NCBI RefSeq assembly: GCF_008642315.1
Contig: NZ_CP029192.1
Span: forward strand, 5,580,001 to 5,644,000
Length of the DNA stretch: 64,000 nucleotides
Reading direction: 5' to 3'
From: Streptomyces venezuelae
GTDB taxonomy: Bacteria > Actinomycetota > Actinomycetes > Streptomycetales > Streptomycetaceae
Within the stretch, counting starts at the first letter, position 1; every line of letters starts with the position of its first letter. The notes beneath the pieces were generated by a model. The model did not search any database. It worked only from the letters and a program-made list of their open reading frames with translations, and had not been told where the DNA came from. Made by a program: the position numbers and the translations under genes. Shown here piece by piece: positions 35,156-45,260 of this stretch.

Positions 35156-36145
35156 ATGTCCCGCCGTCACACCGGCATACGCGCGCTCGCCGCCGCGGCC
35201 CTGCTCGTCCCGCTCGCCGCGTGCTCCTCCTCGGACGGGGGCTCCTCCTCGGACGGAAACGGCGATGGCACGTCCGCCGCCAAGGCCGCCGGATTCCCGT
35301 ACACCGTCACCAACTGCGGTGTGAAGACGACGTACGACGCACCCCCGAAGCGGGCCGTCACCATGAACCAGCACACCACCGAAGTGATGCTGGAACTCGG
35401 CCTCAAGGACCACCTCGCCGGCACGGCCTACCTCGACGACAAGGTCCTGCCCAAGTATGAGAAGGCGTACGACTCCGTGCCCGTCGTCGCCAAGGAGTAC
35501 CCCTCCTACGAGAAGCTCCTCGCCGCCAACCCCGACTTCGTGTACGGCGGTTACGCGAGCGCCTTCCTCGCGGGCGACGGCCGCAGCCGCTCGGCGCTCG
35601 CCAAGTCCGGCATCAAGAGCCGCCTCAACGTAGAAGGCTGCGCGAAGAAGCCCGTCTCCATGGACGACGTCTACCGCGAGGTCCGCGAGGTCGGCTCCAC
35701 GTTCGGGGTGCGGGACCGCGCGGACAAGTGGGTCAGCGGCGCACAGCGCGAACTCGCCGCCACCGCCGAGAAGTCCAAGGGCAAGAAGCCCCTCTCCGTC
35801 TTCGTCTACGACAGCGGCGACAAGACCGCGTTCACGGCGGGCGGCCGGGGCATCGGCAACGACATCATCGAGCGGGCCGGCGGCCGCAACGTCTTCGGCC
35901 ACGTGGACAAGTCCTTCAGCGACGCGTCCTGGGAATCCGTCGTGAAGAACAAGCCCGAGGCCATCCTCATCCTCGACTACGGCGCCACGACCGTCGCCCA
36001 GAAGAAGAAGCGCCTCCTCGACGACCCCGTCCTCCAGGACGTCCCCGCCATCAAGAACAAGCGGTTCGCGGTGCTGCCCCTGTCGGACATGGTCACCGGG
36101 GTACGAGCACCCGAGGCGGTGAGGAAGCTGGCGGCGCAGCTGTGA
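35156..36145 (+). CDS. ABC transporter substrate-binding lipoprotein (BtuF/FecB-type)
   Basis: A 329-residue periplasmic-binding-like lipoprotein with lipobox LVPLAAC (Cys about residue 23), a Ser/Gly/Asp-rich linker, and the BtuF/FecB fold: PPKRAVTMNQHTTEVMLELG, YEKLLAANPDFVYGGY, IIERAGGRNVFG. Its cobalamin riboswitch points to a corrinoid or a cobalt-related ligand rather than iron siderophore. The operon continues with permease and ATPase through 4-base overlaps. Confidence 0.9.
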   Translation: MSRRHTGIRALAAAALLVPLAACSSSDGGSSSDGNGDGTSAAKAAGFPYTVTNCGVKTTYDAPPKRAVTMNQHTTEVMLELGLKDHLAGTAYLDDKVLPKYEKAYDSVPVVAKEYPSYEKLLAANPDFVYGGYASAFLAGDGRSRSALAKSGIKSRLNVEGCAKKPVSMDDVYREVREVGSTFGVRDRADKWVSGAQRELAATAEKSKGKKPLSVFVYDSGDKTAFTAGGRGIGNDIIERAGGRNVFGHVDKSFSDASWESVVKNKPEAILILDYGATTVAQKKKRLLDDPVLQDVPAIKNKRFAVLPLSDMVTGVRAPEAVRKLAAQL

Positions 36146-37254
36146 GCACGCAGCGAGTGCAGCGAGTACGGAAGACCCAGCCCGTCCGGCGTTCGGGGAC
36201 GAGCCCGAAGGGCGATCGGCGGGGCGCGGTCGGGCGACGCCTCGCCGTCCTGACGGTACTGACCGTCGCCCTCGTCGCGGCGACCCTCGCGGGGCTCGCC
36301 CTGGGCTCCGTCCGTATCCCGACGGGACAGGTCGCCGAGATCCTGACGGGACGCGCGGAGCCCTCCCCGTACCGCACCATCGTGCTGGACGTGCGGCTGC
36401 CGAGGGTCATCCTCGGGGCCACCGTCGGAGCGGGCCTCGCTGTCATCGGGACCGTCCTCCAGGCCCTCGTCCGCAACCCCCTCGCCGACCCGTTCCTGCT
36501 CGGCGTCTCCTCGGGCGCCTCCGTCGGCGCGGTCTGCGCGATCGTGCTCGGCTCCGTCTTCGGCCTCGGCGCCGCCCTGTCGACCACCGTCACCATCCCG
36601 GCGGCCTCCTTCGCGGGCGCCCTGATCTCCCTCGTCCTCGTCTACGCCCTGGCACGCGGCGGGGGCGGCGGCTTCGCCACCGGCAGGCTGATCCTCGCGG
36701 GCGTCGCCGTCTCGTACATCCTGACCGCCCTGACCAGCCTCATCCTGGTCACCGCAGACAGCGCCGACCACCTCAAGGAGGTCCTGTACTGGACGCTCGG
36801 CGGCCTCGGCAGCGCCCGCTGGGACATGCTCGCCCTGCCCTGCGCCACCCTCGTCATCGGCACGGCCCTCCTCACGTCCATGGCCCGACCCCTCGACCTG
36901 CTCCTCGCGGGCGAGGAGGGCGCCACCGTCCTCGGCCTCGACGCCGCCCGCTTCCGCGCCGGCGTCTTCGTCCTCGCCTCGCTCCTCACCGGCGTCCTCG
37001 TCGCCTACAGCGGCGCCATCGGCTTCGTCGGCCTGATGGTGCCGCACGCCGCCCGCATGCTGGTCGGCGCCGCGCACCGCGCGCTGCTCCCGGTCGTCGC
37101 GCTGATGGGCGCGGTGTTCCTCGTCGCCGCCGACCTCGCCGCGCGCACCGTCGCCGCACCGCAGGACATCCCCGTCGGCGTGCTCACCGCCCTCACCGGC
37201 GGCCCGTTCTTCCTGTGGCTGCTGCGGCGACGCAACGAAGGAGTACCGGCATGA
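36142..37254 (+). CDS. ABC transporter permease (BtuC/FecCD type)
   Basis: A 370-residue permease with about 10 membrane helices. FecCD signatures: VRLPRVILGATVGAGLAVIG, LGVSSGASVGAVCAIVLGS, and near the end GAIGFVGLMVPHAARMLVGA. The N-terminus is basic (about 30 residues). The start GTG overlaps the binding-protein stop (GTGA). It forms the channel for the cobalamin-controlled transporter. Confidence 0.93.
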   Translation: MSTQRVQRVRKTQPVRRSGTSPKGDRRGAVGRRLAVLTVLTVALVAATLAGLALGSVRIPTGQVAEILTGRAEPSPYRTIVLDVRLPRVILGATVGAGLAVIGTVLQALVRNPLADPFLLGVSSGASVGAVCAIVLGSVFGLGAALSTTVTIPAASFAGALISLVLVYALARGGGGGFATGRLILAGVAVSYILTALTSLILVTADSADHLKEVLYWTLGGLGSARWDMLALPCATLVIGTALLTSMARPLDLLLAGEEGATVLGLDAARFRAGVFVLASLLTGVLVAYSGAIGFVGLMVPHAARMLVGAAHRALLPVVALMGAVFLVAADLAARTVAAPQDIPVGVLTALTGGPFFLWLLRRRNEGVPA

Positions 37255-38045
37255 CCACGGCACCCCCCGCCGGCGGACTGCGCACCGAGGGACTCTCGTA
37301 CGAGGTGGACGGACGGCTCCTCGTCGACGCCGTCGACCTCACCGCCGACCCCGGCGAGACCGTCGGCGTCGTCGGCCCCAACGGCAGCGGCAAGACGACC
37401 CTGCTGCGCTGCGTGTACGGCACCCTGCGCCCCACCGGCGGCCGCGCCCTCCTCGACGGCGACGACCTGCACACCCTGACCCCCAAGGCCCGCGCCCGCC
37501 GCCTGGCCACCGTGCCGCAGGACGGGCAGGCGGCCTTCGAACTCACCGTCCGCCAGGTCGTCGCCATGGGCCGCTCCCCGCACAAACGGTTCTGGGAGGC
37601 GGACACCGCGGCCGACGACGAGCTCGTCGCCGAGGCCCTCGCCCGCGTCGGCGTCGACGATCTCGCCGACCGCGCCTTCCCCTCCCTCTCCGGCGGCGAA
37701 CGCCAGCGCGCCCTCGTCGCCCGCGCCCTGGTGCAGCAGCCCACCCTCGTCGTCCTCGACGAACCCACCAACCACCTGGACATCCGCTACCAGCTGGAGA
37801 TCCTCTCCTTCGTACGGAACCTCGGCACCACCAACCTCCTGGCCCTGCACGACCTCAACCTGGCCGCGTACTTCTGCGACCGCCTCTACGTCCTCGACGG
37901 CGGCCGCCTCGTCGCCTCCGGGGCGCCCAAGGAGGTCCTCACCGCCGAGCTGCTCGCCACCGTGTACGGCGTGACGGCCGAGGTCAGCACGCATCCGCTG
38001 ACCGGCGCCCCGACCGTCGTCTATCTGCCGCCGCCCGCATCCTGA
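37251..38045 (+). CDS. ABC transporter ATPase (BtuD/FecE type)
   Basis: A 264-residue ATPase: Walker A GPNGSGKTTLLR, Q-loop VPQDGQAAF, signature LSGGERQRALVARAL, Walker B LVVLDEPTNHLD, and switch His in LLALHDLNLAAYFCDR. It starts at ATG overlapping the permease stop (ATGA). It completes the three-gene uptake system. Confidence 0.94.
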   Translation: MTTAPPAGGLRTEGLSYEVDGRLLVDAVDLTADPGETVGVVGPNGSGKTTLLRCVYGTLRPTGGRALLDGDDLHTLTPKARARRLATVPQDGQAAFELTVRQVVAMGRSPHKRFWEADTAADDELVAEALARVGVDDLADRAFPSLSGGERQRALVARALVQQPTLVVLDEPTNHLDIRYQLEILSFVRNLGTTNLLALHDLNLAAYFCDRLYVLDGGRLVASGAPKEVLTAELLATVYGVTAEVSTHPLTGAPTVVYLPPPAS

Positions 38046-38111
38046 ACGGATTCCGTCCACCAGCTGAGATCACATTCCGGGATCCGGACCGGGAATCGAT
38101 ACGATGACCGC

Positions 38112-38219
38112 ATGGTTCCCCATGACGTGAGCGAAGAGACGCCGAGCGCACCCCTGCTGCTCGTTGCGCGGCTGCACGTCGACCTGTGCCGCCTCGCCAG
38201 CGCCATCTGTACCCGCTGA
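38112..38219 (+). CDS. Cysteine-type leader peptide upstream of cysO-cysM
   Basis: A 35-codon ORF, MVPHDVSEETPSAPLLLVAR followed by LHVDLCRLASAICTR. The DLCRLASA-Cys-Arg ending is the hallmark of short actinobacterial leader peptides found before sulfur-metabolism genes. They are thought to govern downstream expression by translation of Cys codons. Two Cys codons are near the end. TACGAT at 38100-38105 lies about 7 bases before the ATG, so the mRNA is probably leaderless. A 10-bp GC hairpin starts 10 bases after its stop. Confidence 0.82.
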   Translation: MVPHDVSEETPSAPLLLVARLHVDLCRLASAICTR

Positions 38220-38228
38220 ACCGGTTCA

Positions 38229-38260
38229 CCGCGGCCCGACAGCACGGCCGCGGGCCGCGG
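38229..38260 (+). promoter_or_regulatory. Attenuator-like hairpin after the leader peptide
   Basis: Perfect 10-bp arms CCGCGGCCCG (38229-38238) and CGGGCCGCGG (38251-38260) with a 12-base loop, starting 10 bases after the leader stop and 97 bases before cysO. A ribosome stalled on the Cys codons would lie next to it. Confidence 0.5.
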
Positions 38261-38356
38261 CGGCCGCCTCCGTACGCCCGGCGCAGCACACCGCAAGCCC
38301 CGCGCCGCCGCGCGCCCACCACACGCACTTCTCGACTCCCGACAGGAGCCCTCAGC

Positions 38357-38635
38357 ATGGCCATCGAGGTCCGCATCCCGACCATCCTCCGCACCTACAC
38401 CGACGGCGCCAAGGCCGTCGAGGGCAGCGGTGACACCCTCGCCGAGCTCTTCACCGACCTCGACTCGCGGCACGCGGGCATCGCCGAGCGCATCGTCGAC
38501 GACGGCAAGCTCCGCCGCTTCGTGAACGTGTACCTCAACGACGAGGACGTCCGCTTCCTCGACGGCATCTCCACGAAGCTCTCCGACGGCGACAGCGTCA
38601 CGATCCTGCCGGCCGTCGCCGGCGGCATGGTCTAG
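38357..38635 (+). CDS. cysO: ThiS/MoaD-family sulfur carrier protein (CysO) with C-terminal extension
   Basis: A 92-residue ubiquitin-fold protein (MAIEVRIPTILRTYTDGAKA; FVNVYLNDEDVRFLDG; DSVTILPAVAGGMV at the end). CysO carries sulfide as a thiocarboxylate on a terminal Gly-Gly. Here two residues (Met-Val) follow Gly-Gly, so the tail must be removed before activation, presumably by the JAMM protease at 34563. It starts at ATG 38357 with CAGGAG upstream and is followed 12 bases later by cysM. Confidence 0.93.
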   Translation: MAIEVRIPTILRTYTDGAKAVEGSGDTLAELFTDLDSRHAGIAERIVDDGKLRRFVNVYLNDEDVRFLDGISTKLSDGDSVTILPAVAGGMV

Positions 38636-39601
<966 letters not shown>

Positions 39602-39618
39602 CACTGAGCTGAACGAAC

Positions 39619-39690
39619 GCCGGAGGGGCTGACAAGGCCAGCCCCTCCGGCGTTTGAGGAGCTTGGTCCGGGGCGGAGCCCCGGGAGACG
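39619..39690. terminator. Double hairpin with CGTTTGAGGAGC repeat between cysM and the PemK-like gene
   Basis: First hairpin: 13-bp perfect arms at 39619-39631 and 39639-39651. It is followed by the repeat core CGTTTGAGGAGCTTGGTCCG and a second hairpin (GGGGCGGAGCCCC type, about 39668-39684). The convergent gene arrangement makes it a bidirectional terminator. Confidence 0.8.
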
Positions 39691-39695
39691 GCGGG

Positions 39696-40157
39696 TCAGC
39701 CCGCCAAATGCTTCACCTGATCCCACAGCACCGGATCCGCCACCCCCGCCTTGCGGCGGAAGTCACCCAGCGGTACGTCCCGCAGCTCGTCCGTCTCCAG
39801 GAAGCTCGCGCGGCCCTCCGCGTCGCCCACCGAACCCGGCGGCAGCGGGATCACCCCCGCACGCTCGTCGTGGTACTTGCTGGTGATCTTCGCGACCTGT
39901 GCGCTCCGCCCGTGCACCGACAGGACCAGACACGGGCGGTCCTTGCCTCCGGGACCGTCCTCGTACGGCACCCGCGCCCACCAGATCTCCGCCGCCCGAG
40001 GCGCCGGGAAACGCCGCCGGGGACCCCTCGGCGGCCGCGTCCCGCCCGCGGGCCGGGAACTCCGCTTCCGCGGTCCGCGCCCCCAGCCGTCCACCACGGT
40101 GACGACGAGCGCGAGCACCACCACTGCGGCCAGCGCGAGCCACCACGACGTGTCCAT
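39696..40157 (-). CDS. Membrane-anchored PemK/MazF-like protein
   Basis: A 153-residue protein with an N-terminal membrane helix (WWLALAAVVVLALVVTVV), a basic linker rich in Arg/Pro, and a PemK/MazF-type domain: AAEIWWARVPYEDGPGGKDR then PCLVLSVHGRSAQVAKITSK. MazF proteins are mRNA endonucleases; here no antitoxin gene is adjacent, and the domain is tethered to the membrane, so a toxin role is unproven. I used the ATG at 40157; an ATG 8 codons earlier is possible. Confidence 0.78.
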   Translation of the reverse strand: MDTSWWLALAAVVVLALVVTVVDGWGRGPRKRSSRPAGGTRPPRGPRRRFPAPRAAEIWWARVPYEDGPGGKDRPCLVLSVHGRSAQVAKITSKYHDERAGVIPLPPGSVGDAEGRASFLETDELRDVPLGDFRRKAGVADPVLWDQVKHLAG

Positions 40158-40353
40158 ACCCACGACCGTACCGGCGCGCATCCCGGACCGCCCACCGCTT
40201 CACCCCGGCCCCAGAAGCCCCCCGAACCGGTGACAGTGCAGGTGAGTTCCCCCACAACGGCCCGCGACGGAGGAGCGACCAGCCCTTTTGCGCCTTACGC
40301 TCGACGGACCGCACACTCCCCAGCTCTCCTGCCAGCGCGGAGGTTCCAGCTTC

Positions 40354-41106
40354 ATGAAGCTCACCGTCGTCGGCTGCTCGGGGTCGTTTCCCTCCGCGGA
40401 CTCGGCCTGCTCGAGCTACCTCGTCGAGGCCGACGGCTTCCGGTTGCTGCTCGACATGGGCAATGGTGCCCTCGGCGAGCTGCAGCGCCACATCGGTCTG
40501 TACGACCTCGACGCGATCTTCCTCAGCCATCTGCACGCCGATCACTGCATCGACATGTGCGCGTACTTCGTGGCCCGCTACTACCGCCACGAGGGCGGCC
40601 GCTGCGCCCCCATTCCGGTCTACGGCCCCGAGGGCACCGAACAGCGCCTCACCACGGCGTACGCGGACACGCCCTCCGCCTCCTCGATGAGCGAGGTCTT
40701 CGACTTCCACACGGTCAAGCCCGCCTCGTTCGACATCGGCCCCTTCTCGGTCCGCACCGAGAAGATGTGCCACCCCGTCGAGGCGTACGCCATCCGCGTC
40801 GAGCACGCCGGGAAGTCCCTCACGTACTCCGGGGACACCGGGCCCTGCTCCGCCCTGGACGAACTCGCCGCCGGAACCGACTTCTTCCTGTGCGAGGCCG
40901 CCTTCACGCACGGCAAGGAGAACATCCCCGACCTGCACCTCAACGGCAGGGAGGCGGGGGAGTCCGCCCGGCAGGCCGGTGCAGGAAGGTTGCTCCTCAC
41001 CCACATCCCGCCGTGGACGGACCCCCAGGCCAACCTCGCCGACGCCCGCGCGGTCTACGAGGGCCCCACGGCCCTCGCGGCGCCCGGCGCGACGTACGAG
41101 ATCTGA
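40354..41106 (+). CDS. MBL-fold metallo-hydrolase
   Basis: A 250-residue metallo-beta-lactamase-fold enzyme with the metal motif His59-x-His61-x-Asp63-His64 (SHLHADH), later His (KMCHPVEAYAIRV), Asp in TYSGDTGPC, and His in LLLTHIPPW. It resembles the RNase Z/phosphodiesterase-like cluster. The ATG at 40354 has GGAGG upstream. In other Streptomyces, as I recall, this gene also lies between cysM and nagE2. The substrate is unknown. Confidence 0.9.
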   Translation: MKLTVVGCSGSFPSADSACSSYLVEADGFRLLLDMGNGALGELQRHIGLYDLDAIFLSHLHADHCIDMCAYFVARYYRHEGGRCAPIPVYGPEGTEQRLTTAYADTPSASSMSEVFDFHTVKPASFDIGPFSVRTEKMCHPVEAYAIRVEHAGKSLTYSGDTGPCSALDELAAGTDFFLCEAAFTHGKENIPDLHLNGREAGESARQAGAGRLLLTHIPPWTDPQANLADARAVYEGPTALAAPGATYEI

Positions 41107-41110
41107 CCGC

Positions 41111-42013
41111 TCAGCCCTGTCGGCGTCCGCGGCCGCCCAGCGCCATCCGGTTCCACGTGTGGCGGCGGCCGCGGATCGCCACCGAGTAGTCGTACATGAC
41201 CTCGGGGTCGCACATCCCCGGCAGGAACGAGTCACCGAAGTGGTGGGCGTCGATGCCCACCTCCTTCGCCGTCAGGGCGAGTTGCGGGACCACGTTCGCG
41301 TGCGAGCCCTCCTGGCTCGTGCCGATCGCGCCCATCACCACCGCGCCCGCGTCCTGCACGGCCGCCACCGCCTCGGCGGCCAGCTCCTTGGTGACGCCCG
41401 GCAGCGTGCCGGGCAGCGGCAGCACCACGCCGTCCGCACCCGCGTCCACCAGTGACGTCAGCCGCTCCACCGTGACCCGCTCCGGGTGCCCCGCGTGGTG
41501 CATCTTGCCGCTCCACAGCGCCACGTCGTCGCCGAGCCCGGCCCGCAGCTCCTCGGTGACCCGCGCGAGCCCCTCGTACGAGCCGCCTGTGCCCGGGTTC
41601 GCCGTCAGACAGAGCATCGCCGCACCCATGTCGATCAGCCGCTTGGCGTACTCGGGCTTCGCGCGGCGGATCTCCGGGACGTCGCCCGGCTCCAGGTTGA
41701 TGCCGACCGGGCGGCCGATGTACGCGGCGAGGTCGGCGATGGAGTCGAACGTGCCGAGGCCCGGCAGGTCGAGGCGCTCGCCGTCCCAGGCGCGCTCGAT
41801 GAGGTTCAGTACGACGATGTCGGCGCCGAAGGCCGCGACCAGCTCGGCGTTGTGCACGCCCGGCATGCCCGGCATCGGGATCAGGGCGGCGCGGTCGGCG
41901 AACACCTCGGCGACCATGGTGCGGCCCTCCGCGGCGGCGACGGAGGCGGTCAGGGCGCGGCCGCGGAGGGCGGCGAGGTGCTCGCGGTCGAGGTCGAGGA
42001 TGCGGGTGGTCAT
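41111..42013 (-). CDS. TIM-barrel protein (DUF7916 / PEP-phosphonomutase-like), function unknown
   Basis: A 300-residue protein with the repeated beta-strand/loop pattern of a TIM barrel: GVHNAELVAAFGADIVVLNL, VGINLEPGDVPEIRRAKPEY, AAMLCLTANPGTGGSYE, GADGVVLPLPGTLPGVTKEL, AVVMGAIGTSQEGSHANV, ending GDSFLPGMCDPEVMYDYSVA. I associate this family, not firmly, with PTS-linked proteins described as PEP-phosphonomutase or haloacid-dehalogenase-like. It lies just downstream of nagE2 on the same strand but behind a strong terminator. It is convergent with the MBL gene, 4 bases apart. Confidence 0.6.
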   Translation of the reverse strand: MTTRILDLDREHLAALRGRALTASVAAAEGRTMVAEVFADRAALIPMPGMPGVHNAELVAAFGADIVVLNLIERAWDGERLDLPGLGTFDSIADLAAYIGRPVGINLEPGDVPEIRRAKPEYAKRLIDMGAAMLCLTANPGTGGSYEGLARVTEELRAGLGDDVALWSGKMHHAGHPERVTVERLTSLVDAGADGVVLPLPGTLPGVTKELAAEAVAAVQDAGAVVMGAIGTSQEGSHANVVPQLALTAKEVGIDAHHFGDSFLPGMCDPEVMYDYSVAIRGRRHTWNRMALGGRGRRQG

Positions 42014-42062
42014 GGAAATCTAGCCCTCCGGGGGTCCCCCCTGCTCTTTAAGAGCTTGGGGG

Positions 42063-42100
42063 AGTTTGAGGAGCGGGGGTCCGGGGGCGGAGCCCCCGCA
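42063..42100. repeat. Copy of the GTTTGAGGAGC...GGCGGAGCCCCCG dispersed repeat
   Basis: AGTTTGAGGAGCGGGGGTCC followed by GGGGGCGGAGCCCCC, the same unit as downstream of cysM. It lies between the TIM-barrel gene and the nagE2 terminator. Confidence 0.7.
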
Positions 42101-42141
42101 ATGGCGCGTGCCACGTCGACGCTACGTGACGCCGCACAGCG

Positions 42142-42178
42142 AAGGGCCCGGGCGTTGGTCACCAACGCCCGGGCCCTT
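42142..42178 (-). terminator. Terminator of nagE2
   Basis: A perfect palindrome with 18-bp arms (AAGGGCCCGGGCGTTGGT and complement), 24 bases after the nagE2 stop as read on the minus strand. Confidence 0.9.
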
Positions 42179-42202
42179 ATCCCTGCTCAGCTGCGCCGTA
42201 GG

Positions 42203-43468
<1,266 letters not shown>

Positions 43469-43552
43469 AACTTCCTCCAGTGGGCAAGGCGCCGCCTGGG
43501 GACATGGAAGTGGGGGACGGCGGCGTCTCCGGGGGACGCGGCGAGAAGGCCG

Positions 43553-43585
43553 CGTGGTCTACACCAATTAGTGGTGTAGACCTGT
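43553..43585 (-). promoter_or_regulatory. Two adjacent DasR-responsive elements (dre) upstream of nagE2
   Basis: The cores TGGTCTACACCA (43555-43566) and TGGTGTAGACCT (43572-43583) each match the DasR consensus ACTGGTCTAGACCAGT. They lie back to back before nagE2. DasR, the GlcNAc-responsive GntR repressor, is known to control the nag PTS genes. Confidence 0.85.
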
Positions 43586-43662
43586 TGTAGCACGGTGAAG
43601 GAGACATAAGGAACCCACGATTCCTGTGGGGTCGGCCATATCCTGATATGACAGCCGAAAGA

Positions 43663-43685
43663 CCCCCGGACCAGAGGTCCGAGGG
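43663..43685 (-). terminator. Terminator of nagE1
   Basis: Ten-base arms (43663-43672 and 43676-43685, one mismatch) with a 3-base loop, 40 bases after the nagE1 stop on the minus strand. Confidence 0.65.
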
Positions 43686-43724
43686 CCTGTCAAAGGGTAC
43701 GAGAGGCGCGCCCCGCGCGACGAA

Positions 43725-45038
43725 TCACGCCTTCGTCTGCTCCCGGTCCTGCGCCTCCGCCTCCTCCTCCGGTTCACGTCCCGGAGTGTGCAGATCGAAC
43801 TTGACGATGACGAAGCGGAACAGCGCGTAGTACACGACGGCGAAGCACAGACCGATCGGAATGATCAGCCATGGCTTGGTCGCGAGACCCCAGTTGATGA
43901 CGTAGTCGATCAGCCCCGCGGAGAAGCTGAAGCCGTCCTTCACCCCCAGCGCCCACGTCACCGCCATCGACACACCCGTGAGCACCGCGTGGATCGCGTA
44001 CAGCAGCGGCGCGATGAAGAGGAACGAGTACTCGATCGGCTCGGTGATGCCCGTGACGAACGACGTCAGACCCACCGAGAGCATCAGACCGCCGACCACC
44101 TTGCGGCGCTCCGGCCGCGCGCAGTGCGTGATCGCGAGAGCCGCGGCGGGCAGCGCGAACATCATGATCGGGAAGAAACCCGAGGTGAACTGGCCCGCCG
44201 TCGGGTCGCCCGCCAGGAACCGGTTGATGTCACCGTGCACGACCGTGCCGTCCGGCTTCGTGAAGTCGCCGAACTGGAACCACACGAAGGTGTTCAGGAA
44301 CTGGTGCAGGCCCACCGTGAGCAGCGCGCGGTTGGCGACACCGAAGATGCCCGAGCCCAGCCAGTCCAGATCCACCAGCCACTTGGAGAAGCTCGTCAGC
44401 GCGTCACCGATGGGCGGCCAGATCCAGACGCAGATGCCGGCGAAGACCAGACCCACGAACGCCATGATGATCGGCACGAGACGGCGGCCGTTGAAGAAGC
44501 CGAGCCAGTCGACCAGCTTCACGCGGTGGTAGCGCTGCCAGAACCAGGCGGCGAGCAGCCCCATCACGATGCCGCCGAACACCCCCGGATTCTGGTACGC
44601 GGCCTGCGCGACCGTCCCGTCCTCCGCCACGCACACCCCGCTCCACATGCCCGCCCCGCCGAAGGTGGTGTCCTTCGGGCAGTCGTCGGGGAACGCGCGC
44701 AGCACCGCGAAGTACACGAGGAAGCCGGTGACCGCCGCGAGCGCCGTGGAACCGTCCGACTTCTTCGCCATGCCGATCGCGACACCGATGCAGAACAGCA
44801 GCGGCAGGCCGAGCGACGAGTCGAGCAGCGAACCGCCCGCCGCCGCGAAGACCTTGGCGACGTTCGTCCAGCCCAGACCGTCGTCGCCGAAGACGTCGGG
44901 CTGCCCGAGCCGGTTCAGGATGCCGGCGGCCGGCAGGACCGCGATGGGCAGCTGAAGGCTGCGGCCCATCTTCTGCAGGCCCTGGAACAGGCCGTTCCAC
45001 CACTTCTTCTGTGGCGCCGCTGCGGCAGTGGAACTCAT
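43725..45038 (-). CDS. nagE1: N-acetylglucosamine PTS permease EIIC (NagE1-type paralogue)
   Basis: A 437-residue EIIC paralogous to the neighbouring nagE2 gene: GLQKMGRSLQLPIAVLPAAG at the N-terminus, GITEPIEYSFLFIAPLLYAI in the substrate loop, and the same GDPTAGQFTSGFFPIMMFAL region. It carries an extra loop with three Cys residues (DDCPKDTTFGGAGMWSGVCV). No EIIB domain is fused. It is divergent from nagF with a single dre between them, so both genes should respond to DasR. Confidence 0.9.
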   Translation of the reverse strand: MSSTAAAAPQKKWWNGLFQGLQKMGRSLQLPIAVLPAAGILNRLGQPDVFGDDGLGWTNVAKVFAAAGGSLLDSSLGLPLLFCIGVAIGMAKKSDGSTALAAVTGFLVYFAVLRAFPDDCPKDTTFGGAGMWSGVCVAEDGTVAQAAYQNPGVFGGIVMGLLAAWFWQRYHRVKLVDWLGFFNGRRLVPIIMAFVGLVFAGICVWIWPPIGDALTSFSKWLVDLDWLGSGIFGVANRALLTVGLHQFLNTFVWFQFGDFTKPDGTVVHGDINRFLAGDPTAGQFTSGFFPIMMFALPAAALAITHCARPERRKVVGGLMLSVGLTSFVTGITEPIEYSFLFIAPLLYAIHAVLTGVSMAVTWALGVKDGFSFSAGLIDYVINWGLATKPWLIIPIGLCFAVVYYALFRFVIVKFDLHTPGREPEEEAEAQDREQTKA

Positions 45039-45081
45039 CGGCGTCCCTCCCGGAACAAGCCAGGTTTGGCGGTCGTTGAAA

Positions 45082-45097
45082 ACTGGTGTAGACCAGT
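45082..45097. promoter_or_regulatory. DasR-responsive element between nagE1 and nagF
   Basis: ACTGGTGTAGACCAGT differs from the published dre consensus by a single base. It lies 44 bases before nagE1 and 163 before nagF and probably serves both promoters. Confidence 0.93.
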
Positions 45098-45260
45098 TGC
45101 GGTACGTATGCGTGTACGTGTGGGAGCGCCGCCCCGCTGGGGCCGGCACCTTGATCGTCATCATTGGGCACGACTGCCGTAACCGCCCGCGAAGATGGTC
45201 CAACCGTGCGTTACCGTGGCAAAGCGGTCCCCCGGCCGCGAGAAACACAGGGAGAAACAC

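Noticed and set aside
39696..40353. A toxin-antitoxin pair formed by the PemK-like gene and a neighbour
   Set aside because: No small antitoxin-like ORF lies on either side; the next gene is the MBL hydrolase on the other strand.
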